Assembly: GCF_006539185.1 (NCBI RefSeq)
Contig: NZ_BJMN01000070.1
Span: 1-34,311, forward strand
Origin: Streptomyces gardneri
GTDB lineage: Bacteria; Actinomycetota; Actinomycetes; Streptomycetales; Streptomycetaceae
Direction: 5' to 3'
DNA length: 34,311 nucleotides
Part shown: one piece after another, positions 14,295 through 20,407 of the stretch
Numbering within the stretch: position 1 is the stretch's first letter
Layout: each line of letters opens with the position of its first letter
The notes under the pieces: model-generated
Told to the model about the DNA's origin: nothing
Seen by the model: only the letters and a program-made list of their open reading frames with translations
Database searches by the model: none
Program-made: the position numbers and the translations under genes

Positions 14295-15275
14295 ATGCCC
14301 GTACCCGTGATCCTCGACTGTGATCCCGGTCACGACGACGCCTTCAACATCCTGCTGGCCGCCGCCCACCCCTCCGTCGACCTGCTCGCGATCACCACCG
14401 TCGCGGGCAACCAGTCGCTGGAGAAGACCACCCTCAACGCCCGCCGGGTGTGCGAGGCCGCCGGGATCCGGGGCGTGCCGATCGCGGCGGGCGCGGCGGG
14501 CCCGCTGCACGGCAAGCCGCGTATCGCCGAGAACATCCACGGCGGCTCGGGCCTGGACGGCCCGAACTGGGAATCGGGCCCGGGCGCGGGCTTCGGCCAC
14601 GGCGAACCGACCGTCCCCCAGGACCCACGCGACGCGCTGACCCTCCTCCGGGACACCCTCACCGCCCACCCGGCCCCGGTCACCCTCGTCCCGACGGGCC
14701 CGCTGACGAACATCGCGACGCTGCTCCTCGCGTACCCGCGGCTGGCGGACCGCATCGAGCGGATCGTCCTGATGGGCGGCTCGGCGGAGCGCGGAAACAC
14801 CACGCCCGCGGCCGAGTTCAACATCCTCTGCGACCCGGAGGCGGCCGACATCGTCTTCGGCTGCGGAGTGCCGGTGACGATGTTCGGCCTCAACGCCACC
14901 CACCAGGTAAGGGCCACCCCGGAGGTCCTGAGCCGGCTGGCGGCACTCGGCACCCCACTGAGCCGCCTCTGCGTGGAGCTGCTCACCTACTTCGCGTCGA
15001 CCTACCGCGAGGTGTACGGCTTCGACACACCGCCGCTGCACGACCCGCTGACCGTGGCGCACCTCATCGACCCGTCGCTGGTCAGCCTGGTGCGGGCGGC
15101 GGTGCGGGTGGAGCTGACGGGGACGTGGACCCGCGGCGCGACGGTCGTCGACCTGGACGGGGTGACGGGCCTGCCACCCAACGCGGAGGTGGGGATGGAG
15201 GTCGACGCCGACGGCTTCTGGGACCTGATCGTGGAGGCGGTACGCGTACTGGGCAGCACCCGACCCACCCCCTGA
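14295..15275 (+). CDS. Nucleoside hydrolase (IunH/RihA-like)
   Basis: This 326-residue protein has the calcium-site motif ILDCDPGHDDAF (residues 6-17), the central VLMGGSAERGN and PAAEFNILCDPEAA segments and the C-terminal His249-Asp250 (LHDPL). These match inosine-uridine-preferring nucleoside hydrolases, which cleave the N-glycosidic bond of ribonucleosides to give base and ribose in salvage. Length is normal and all motif residues are present. The gene stands alone between the subtilase (79 bp upstream) and an anchored protein. Confidence 0.95.
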   Translation: MPVPVILDCDPGHDDAFNILLAAAHPSVDLLAITTVAGNQSLEKTTLNARRVCEAAGIRGVPIAAGAAGPLHGKPRIAENIHGGSGLDGPNWESGPGAGFGHGEPTVPQDPRDALTLLRDTLTAHPAPVTLVPTGPLTNIATLLLAYPRLADRIERIVLMGGSAERGNTTPAAEFNILCDPEAADIVFGCGVPVTMFGLNATHQVRATPEVLSRLAALGTPLSRLCVELLTYFASTYREVYGFDTPPLHDPLTVAHLIDPSLVSLVRAAVRVELTGTWTRGATVVDLDGVTGLPPNAEVGMEVDADGFWDLIVEAVRVLGSTRPTP

Positions 15276-15365
15276 GTTTCGGCCAACCTCGCACTTTCGC
15301 GTCGTGGGGAGGATTCGACCGGCGCAGAATGCGGCACGTTCACACGGGACTCTGGGGGGAGAGCC

Positions 15366-16028
15366 ATGACGACCATGCCCGAACCGCCTACGCAGCCTCC
15401 GGCGCCGCAACCGGCTCCCGCCGACGATCCGCCTCGGCGCAGGCGCTTCTCCGACGCACCCGCATGGATCTCTGCCGCGACGGGCGTGGCCGGGCTGCTG
15501 CTGGGATTCCTCGGGTTGCCGGTGTTCGTGCACTCGCCTACGGCCACCCCCAAGACGGCGCCGACGGTGAGCGCGACCCCGCCTACCGTGGAGACCACGA
15601 CAGCGAGTGCGTCGCCTACGCCTACGACGACTCCCCCTCCGTCACCCAGCACCACCCCGGCACCGACGGGAAAGCCGTCCGATGTCTACAAGATCCACAT
15701 GGTCGACCTCACCGAGGACTACGGCTTCGCCCTCGACAAGCTGCGCCCCGTCAGCCGCGACGATCAGCGGGAGATCTACTGGTACTCAAGCCACCTCGAA
15801 ACCGATTCGGCACAGTTCGTCCTCCTCGACCGAAAGGAATCGGGCAGCTACGAGACGTGCAGCACCGTCACCCGATTCACGAACGAGGTCAGCGTCTGGA
15901 TGGACGTGGGCGCCCGCTTCTGCGTCATCGCACCTACGGGACTCATCGCCTTGGCCGAGCTGACCGGCGGCGGCCGTGACGCGGGCTTCGTCCGGCTCAA
16001 GCTGACCATCTGGCGCGGTACCTACTGA
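15366..16028 (+). CDS. Membrane-anchored extracytoplasmic protein of unknown function
   Basis: This 220-residue protein has a Pro-rich basic N-terminus ending RRRRF, one membrane helix at residues ~33-56 (WISAATGVAGLLLGFLGLPV), a Thr/Pro/Ser-rich stalk (~60-105) and a ~115-residue C-terminal domain (YKIHMVDLTEDYGFALD, then YETCSTVTRFTNEV, with two cysteines). A positively charged N-terminus puts the C-terminal domain outside. This is a common architecture for streptomycete cell-surface proteins; I do not recognise the terminal domain. GGGGGGAGAG precedes the ATG. Confidence 0.78.
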   Translation: MTTMPEPPTQPPAPQPAPADDPPRRRRFSDAPAWISAATGVAGLLLGFLGLPVFVHSPTATPKTAPTVSATPPTVETTTASASPTPTTTPPPSPSTTPAPTGKPSDVYKIHMVDLTEDYGFALDKLRPVSRDDQREIYWYSSHLETDSAQFVLLDRKESGSYETCSTVTRFTNEVSVWMDVGARFCVIAPTGLIALAELTGGGRDAGFVRLKLTIWRGTY

Positions 16029-16050
16029 GGGGACTTCCGAAGGAAGCGCC

Positions 16051-16488
16051 CTAACCGCACTCATGGTGGGCCGGATCGACGACGACCCGGTCCAACAACC
16101 CTCGCAGCAGGACCTGTTCGGCCTCGGTCAGATCCCCGAACAGCTCGCGCTCCGCCGCGCTCACCGCCGAGTCGACCCGCTCCAGGGCCTCGGTACCGGC
16201 GGGCGTGATCTCCACGATGTGACGACGCCGGTCGGCCGGGTCGCGCCGCCGCTCGGCCAGCCCTTCGGATTCCAACTCATTGAGGATCGCCACGAGTTGG
16301 CTGGGGTCGACCTCCATCGCGGCGGCCAGCTCCCGCTGGCTCATGGCCCCCGGGGCGAGCTGCATCAACGTCATCGCGTTCCGCGGATGCAATCCCACGA
16401 CACCCAGGGCGGCACGGAGGCGCGCACCGGTGAGCTCCCCCCGGAAGGAGAGGAGGAAGCCGAGGCGATCGGTCGGGAGAGCTGCCAT
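16051..16488 (-). CDS. MarR-family transcriptional regulator
   Basis: This 145-residue protein has the MarR winged helix: MTLMQLAPGAMSQRELAAAM, DPSQLVAILNELESEGLAER, the wing RRRDPADRRRHIVEITPAG, and C-terminal dimerisation helices. The frame is open to 16563, but that would run through the palindromic operator, so ATG 16488 is the better start. It is divergent from a DoxX-like gene and both flank a perfect 24-bp palindrome, the classic arrangement for a MarR repressor and its single target. Confidence 0.93.
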   Translation of the reverse strand: MAALPTDRLGFLLSFRGELTGARLRAALGVVGLHPRNAMTLMQLAPGAMSQRELAAAMEVDPSQLVAILNELESEGLAERRRDPADRRRHIVEITPAGTEALERVDSAVSAAERELFGDLTEAEQVLLRGLLDRVVVDPAHHECG

Positions 16489-16528
16489 GCCGTCCACGGT
16501 AACAGCGGCCCTATTGTGGAGCGAGATG

Positions 16529-16552
16529 AATCGTTGATACCGTTCAACGATT
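16529..16552. promoter_or_regulatory. MarR operator palindrome between marR and doxX-like genes
   Basis: AATCGTTGA-TACCGT-TCAACGATT has perfect 9-bp arms. For the rightward gene, TTGTGG (16514-16519) and TACCGT (16538-16543), 18 bp apart, could be -35 and -10, placing the -10 in the centre of the operator. Binding would repress the DoxX-like gene and probably marR. Confidence 0.75.
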
Positions 16553-16580
16553 AAGCCACTCACACCATCGGAGCACCTCC

Positions 16581-16928
16581 ATGTTCATCGGCTACGCCGC
16601 CGTCGCCGCACTGCTGGCCTTCGCACTCTCCGCCTCCGCCTTCCTGACCTTCGCGCGGAACCCGCAGATCACCGGCAACATGACCAAGCTCGGCGTGCCC
16701 GACTCCTGGCTCCCCTGGCTAGCGACGGCGAAGGCCGCAGGCGCGATCGGCCTCCTCGCAGGCCTCGCCGTGGCCCCACTCGGCATGGCGGCGGCGACCG
16801 GCGTGACCCTCTACATGGCCGGCGGCATCCTCACCCACCTGCGGGCGAAGGACTACGAGATCGCCCCGGTCGCCGTCCTCACCCTCCTGGCGACGGCCGC
16901 CCTGATCCTGCGCATAGCGTCCGCATAG
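16581..16928 (+). CDS. DoxX-like family membrane protein
   Basis: This 115-residue protein has four membrane helices and the DoxX-like pattern (ALSASAFLTFARNPQITGNM, KLGVPDSWLPWLATAKAAGA, YMAGGILTHLRAKDYE). GGAGCACCTCC sits just before the ATG. Small DoxX-like proteins are often single-gene targets of MarR or TetR repressors and are linked to oxidative or electrophile stress; the biochemical role is not known. Expression here is very probably set by the divergent MarR. Confidence 0.9.
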   Translation: MFIGYAAVAALLAFALSASAFLTFARNPQITGNMTKLGVPDSWLPWLATAKAAGAIGLLAGLAVAPLGMAAATGVTLYMAGGILTHLRAKDYEIAPVAVLTLLATAALILRIASA

Positions 16929-17532
16929 CCGAGCGCCACCGAGACCGACGGCGTCTTCCCGCGCAGGTCCCGGCCACCCGGGCGGCACGCCGGTGGTCAC
17001 CCATCCGCAACGGCGGGCCGGCACCCGACAACCACGCCGTCGACCACAACACCCTTCCCACTACTGCCGTTTACTCCTCCACTCCCGACGGCCGGCACAG
17101 AAGACTCCCGACGTGAACACCCTTCCACCCCCGAAGACCTCAGCCACGGAAAGCACGCCACGGCGGCGGGAAAGCCGAACGGCCGTCCGTCACGTATGCC
17201 TCCATCAGCCCCGTCCCGGCATCAGCCACGCTTCCTTACAAACGGCGAGCACCCCGAGACGGCCGCAGGCCGGGCACATCGCCCCGCCCACCGGGTGCCC
17301 GGCGGGCGGGAGGTACGGCGGGCCCCTTTACCTATAAAGACGGCGGAGCCCCGACTCGGCTCTCACCTGCGCGAACCTCAAGATCACCTTGCAGCTCTGC
17401 AGTCCGGTCATGCAGAAGTGAATAGAGGTTTACCAAAAACCCAACTAGATGATGCGTGGCTGCATAGCATGTCATTGCTGAATGAGAACCTCACGTCAGC
17501 GCAAGCGTCCTATTCACCCCTGGAGGTAGCCT
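16929..17532. other. 604-bp gene-free region with an AT-rich, inverted-repeat-containing end
   Basis: No credible gene is visible. The left part carries short repeats (ACACCCTTCC at two sites, ACTCCCGACG at two sites). The right end (~17405-17517) is clearly richer in A+T than anything else in the window and contains nested inverted repeats: GTGAATAG (17418-17425) with CTATTCAC (17510-17517), and inside it GAGGTT (17425-17430) with AACCTC (17487-17492). It directly precedes a RepL-like gene, so it may be a promoter/operator region or the relic of a replication origin. Confidence 0.6.
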
Positions 17533-18042
17533 GTGCGTGCGGCCCGGCGAGTCACGCGGCTCGAAACTGTCAACCGCAGCACTGGCGAGGTTCAAGACCT
17601 CACCGTGCACTCGTCGGTCCAGGCTGCCGCCGGCCTGTTCTTCCGAGGAGGAGGGTTCACCACCATGGGATACGACGCACACCAGGCCCTCGCCGACGCC
17701 CCCCTCAGCGTCTCGGCGTACAAGCTGTTCCACAAGATGAGCGCCCTGCAGAACCGCAAGGATCACGGCCTCGTCCGCGTCGAGAGCCAGGCCAAGTTCG
17801 CCGAGCAGTGCGGCATGTCCCAGCCTTCGGTGTCGCGCGGTCTCAGGCAGCTCGCGGAGAACGGCTTCATCTACCCCGACGGCCGTGACTGGCGCATCCG
17901 GGCCGACCTCCTGTTCAACGGCAACGGCGCCGCCCAGACGCAGGCCGTGCGGAACATCCCCGACGACGTTCCCGACCCGTACGCCGCCAACCGCCCCGCC
18001 GATCTCACCGTCATCAAGGGTGGCGACGACTCCGCCGGATAG
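17533..18042 (+). CDS. RepL-like winged-helix protein (replication/maintenance or MarR-like)
   Basis: GTG 17533 follows GGAGG by about 7 nt. The 169-residue product opens with NRSTGEVQDL, similar to the TGE-type N-terminus of plasmid RepL proteins. It continues with a helical part (LSVSAYKLFHKMSALQNRKD), a helix-turn-helix (SQAKFAEQCGMSQPSVSRGL) and a short wing ending in IRADLLFNG, again RepL-like. The C-terminus is acidic and disordered. RepL proteins start rolling-circle-type plasmid replication in Firmicutes; streptomycete chromosomal relatives may instead be regulators. The AT-rich repeat-bearing DNA just upstream fits either view. Family assignment is by pattern only. Confidence 0.68.
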   Translation: MRAARRVTRLETVNRSTGEVQDLTVHSSVQAAAGLFFRGGGFTTMGYDAHQALADAPLSVSAYKLFHKMSALQNRKDHGLVRVESQAKFAEQCGMSQPSVSRGLRQLAENGFIYPDGRDWRIRADLLFNGNGAAQTQAVRNIPDDVPDPYAANRPADLTVIKGGDDSAG

Positions 18043-18158
18043 GGCCTACTCACCGCTATTCGTCACCCTGACGTGAATCCTCGTCGAACCTAGCCCTAGT
18101 CAGCCTTAGTTGGCGGCTCCTCTGCGATGCTGGAGGTCGATCGAGAGGGGCCGCAGCG

Positions 18159-18692
18159 ATGCAGTGGAAGATCCACGGTGAACGTCCGATCTACGAGAAC
18201 AGCTGGGTGAACCTGTGGCTCACCGACGTCGAGACGCCGGACGGGAACCGCTGGGAGCACCACGTCGTCAAGCTCCGGCACCTGGCGGTGGCTGCCGTGG
18301 TCAACGAGCGGCGTGAGGTGCTGATGATGTGGCGGCACCGCTTCATCACGGACGCCTGGGCGTGGGAGCTGCCCATGGGTCTGGTCGAGGAGGGGGAGAC
18401 GCCGGCTGACGCGGCGGCCCGTGAGGTGTTGGAAGAGACCGGCTGGCGCCCCGGCCCGATCAAGCCGCTGATCTACGCCGAGCCTGCCAACGGCATCACC
18501 GACTCTCAACACCACATCTTCCGGGCCGATGGGGCGACGTACGAGGGTCCGCCGACCGAGAAGAACGAGTCGGACCGCATCGAGTGGATCCCCCTGGCCG
18601 ATGTGCGGGGCATGATCGACCGACGCGAGATCGTCAGCAGCGGCTCCCTCGTCGGGCTGCTGTACGTACTCATGGACGAGTCGATCCGCTGA
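18159..18692 (+). CDS. NUDIX hydrolase (ADP-ribose pyrophosphatase-like)
   Basis: This 177-residue protein has a complete NUDIX box at residues 74-96 (GLVEEGETPADAAAREVLEE, then TGW), holding the metal-binding REVLEE. An upstream WELPMG and a C-terminal EWIPLADVRGMI fit the ADP-ribose/nucleoside-diphosphate sugar pyrophosphatase group. It would cleave a nucleoside diphosphate linked to another moiety, using Mg2+. It is probably in the same transcription direction as the RepL-like gene (117-bp gap). Its last 23 nt overlap the 3' end of a broken XRE regulator on the other strand. Confidence 0.93.
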   Translation: MQWKIHGERPIYENSWVNLWLTDVETPDGNRWEHHVVKLRHLAVAAVVNERREVLMMWRHRFITDAWAWELPMGLVEEGETPADAAAREVLEETGWRPGPIKPLIYAEPANGITDSQHHIFRADGATYEGPPTEKNESDRIEWIPLADVRGMIDRREIVSSGSLVGLLYVLMDESIR

Positions 18693-19269
18693 CCTGTCGG
18701 GGGAGTATTTCCCGAAGCCGGGACTCGAACGCCATGGCGACCGGTTCCCGACGGTAGGGCTCCAGCTGTTCGTAGAACTCCCTGAGGTGGCCGGCGACTC
18801 GTTGCGAGCTGACGGCCGCCGCCGGGGCCAGTGCGCCATGGCGGTGTGGCACGCCTCGTCGAGCTTGCCACGCTGGAGCTGAGTGCGGGCGAGCCAGAAG
18901 GCAACCCGCGGCCAACTGCGCTTCGGCGGGGGTGGGTTCCTCCGGGAGTTCTCGTGGGGTGACGGTCAGGTTCCGAGGCGTCTCCCACGAGCGCCGCGCC
19001 AGGCCGAGCATGTGGCCGGGGATGCGCAGTCCATCAGAGATCCGCTCGATCACGTCCATGTGCAGCAGCTGCCGCCGCCCCGCGATCACCTCGCCGACAC
19101 GGCTGGGGGTGAGGTCGCAGCGGCGCGCGATCATCGACGGGTAGATACCTGCTCGCGCTTTGACCAGCTGAAAGACGCGGCCGAAGTCTCTGACCTGGCA
19201 TGCCCCGATCATCACCGGGTCCGTGAGCAGGCTGACCGGGAGTTCCTTCGAGCTGGGTGGCTCGGGCAT
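18670..19269 (-). pseudogene. XRE-family regulator with TPR region, internally deleted and frameshifted
   Basis: The N-terminal ~90 residues are a well-preserved XRE helix-turn-helix of a common streptomycete type (RDFGRVFQLVKARAGIYPSM, ARRCDLTPSRVGEVIAGRRQ, GLRIPGHMLGLARRSWE). Intact relatives continue for several hundred residues of TPR-like repeats. Here, after residue ~115, TPR-like sequence (WPRVAFWLARTQLQRGKLDE, then ACHTAMA) appears in a different frame (about 18915-18840). The normal C-terminus (SSQRVAGHLREFYEQLEPYR, then FESRLREILPR) returns in the first frame. A large internal deletion plus a second frameshift near 18840 is the simplest reading. The open frame would still give a 199-residue protein with an intact DNA-binding domain. 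Confidence 0.72.
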
Positions 19270-19327
19270 CGGGCACGCTCCGGCGTGAGGGCTACGGATC
19301 GCTGCTCTTGGTCAACCGAGGGCGATG

Positions 19328-19344
19328 TTACCCACGTTGGGTAA
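19328..19344. promoter_or_regulatory. Palindromic operator candidate of the XRE regulator
   Basis: TTACCCA-CGT-TGGGTAA is a perfect 7-bp-arm palindrome. It lies between the leftward XRE (pseudo)gene start at 19269 and the rightward small genes at 19369. Its position and symmetry fit a homodimeric XRE repressor site. Confidence 0.6.
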
Positions 19345-19348
19345 TCCG

Positions 19349-19367
19349 CTTGGCCTTTCTGGCCAAG
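19349..19367 (+). promoter_or_regulatory. Hairpin immediately before the 72-residue ORF
   Basis: CTTGGCC-TTTCT-GGCCAAG forms a 7-bp stem ending 1 nt before ATG 19369. In a transcript it would occupy the normal ribosome site; no Shine-Dalgarno sequence is visible elsewhere. Either translation is controlled by the hairpin or the element is a second operator half of the neighbouring palindrome region. Confidence 0.4.
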
Positions 19368-19368
19368 C

Positions 19369-19587
19369 ATGCGGATCGCGATGCTCCTTGCCATGGCGAA
19401 CGGACAGAACGACGTACGGATGACGCTGCGAGTCTCACGCGACTCCGGCCGAACGTGGGGGCCTCTCATCGAGGTCCGCGTGGGGAACGACCCGGTGCTC
19501 CCGGACAACCCTGTCGGCTTCCCTTGGTGCGCGTGCCGTCGGTGCGCGGACCGGAACTCCGCCGGCTCTCTGTCGCTGGTGTCCTGA
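19369..19587 (+). CDS. Small protein of unknown function (72 aa), XRE-linked
   Basis: The product begins MRIAMLLAMANGQNDVRM, continues with a beta-like TLRVSRDSGRTWGPLIEVRV and ends with a CxCxxC-like cluster (FPWCACRRCADR) that could bind zinc. This type of small protein commonly sits beside XRE/TPR regulators in streptomycetes, in my recollection; no function is known. Its stop overlaps the next start (TGATG), so the two are co-translated. The start codon is uncertain because a hairpin lies where the ribosome site should be. Confidence 0.6.
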   Translation: MRIAMLLAMANGQNDVRMTLRVSRDSGRTWGPLIEVRVGNDPVLPDNPVGFPWCACRRCADRNSAGSLSLVS

Positions 19588-19916
19588 TGCGGTGCAGGCA
19601 CTGGCGCCGGGTGCCCCTGGACCTGGCGCGGGAAGCGCGGGAGAGGTCGGCCGCCGAGTGCGTCGACAGGGCTGTGCAGTGCCAGTTGTCCGCGCACGAC
19701 GACGGTGAGCACTACGGCCTCCTCGACGATCTCGGCGAGTACGGGACCGCTTTGTGGCTCCGCTGGCAGAAGAGGACCGAAGTGGGCCTGGTCATGCTGT
19801 CGGATTGCCCGGTGGTCGCCCCGGGTCCTGACGGTGAGGGCTGCTGTCTGTTCGCCGACCACCCCGAGCTGCACACCTGGGAAGACACCCTGGAGGAGGT
19901 CTCGTGCCACAACTGA
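19587..19916 (+). CDS. Hypothetical protein (109 aa), co-translated with the upstream small ORF
   Basis: ATG 19587 overlaps the previous stop (TGATG). The product is cysteine- and tryptophan-bearing (MRCRHWRRVPLDL, CVDRAVQCQLS, GTALWLRWQKR, CCLFADHPELHTWE) with no recognised domain. The spacing of HDDGEHYGLLDD and FADHPELHTWE is reminiscent of small DUF proteins near XRE regulators, but I cannot name it. GAGGAGG near its 3' end serves the following gene, whose GTG start overlaps it. Confidence 0.65.
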   Translation: MRCRHWRRVPLDLAREARERSAAECVDRAVQCQLSAHDDGEHYGLLDDLGEYGTALWLRWQKRTEVGLVMLSDCPVVAPGPDGEGCCLFADHPELHTWEDTLEEVSCHN

Positions 19917-20285
19917 TCACGAGCCCGGACGATGGCACGTTCCTCGTCGCCCGCCCCGACCCTCATGACGGAATGCAGACCCGGCGGGTGCGGCCCGGTC
20001 CTTGCCGCCGTCGTCGAGGACCGCATCGTGGGCGCGATCGGTCCCATGGAGGTGCGCACCGATGCCAGGGGACGCCCTCAGCTCATGCCCCAGTACTTCG
20101 CCGTCCTGCCCGAGGTCCGAGGACAAGGCCTGGGCCGCGTACTGTGGCGGGCGGCGATGCACTGGGGCCAGTCCCACGGCGCCGCCTACCAGCTCCTCCA
20201 GACCGAGCTCGACGGCCCCTCCGACCGGCTGTGCCAGGCCGAAGGATTGGCCTCCCTCGGCTTCAGCCACACCACATGGGCCTGA
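19904..20285 (+). pseudogene. GNAT acetyltransferase, frameshifted and shortened
   Basis: A strong GAGGAGG followed by GTG 19904 starts a frame MPQLITSPDDGTFLVARPDP that loses coding character after about 30 codons. From about 19990 the shifted frame carries the core and C-terminus of a GNAT: VLAAVVEDRIVGAIGPMEVR, the acetyl-CoA motif LPEVRGQGLGRVLWRAAMHW and YQLLQTELDG. The two parts do not share a frame, and the total is shorter than a normal ~150-residue GNAT fold. A deletion with frameshift around 19975-19990 is the likely cause. The alternative is a short functional 117-residue protein from ATG 19932, which has no ribosome site. Confidence 0.62.
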
Positions 20286-20295
20286 GAGGCGCATG

Positions 20296-20342
20296 CCGAA
20301 GGCCCCGCCCACCGACCCCCGTGCGGTGAGCGGGGCCTTCGG
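20296..20342. terminator. Hairpin terminator between the accessory segment and cobN
   Basis: CCGAAGGCCCCGC (20296-20308) pairs with GCGGGGCCTTCGG (20330-20342), 13 perfect base pairs around a 21-nt loop. It follows the GNAT remnant and lies 65 bp beyond the cobN stop, so it can serve both strands. Confidence 0.85.
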
Positions 20343-20407
20343 AGACCACGCGGACTTAGGTAGGGACGCTCCCTTCCGGAGAAGGGTTGCGCCCTACCCG
20401 AGGAGGG

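Noticed and set aside
17196..17888. 230-codon + frame through the gene-free region
   Set aside because: It continues out of frame over the RepL-like gene and lacks a ribosome site and any domain.
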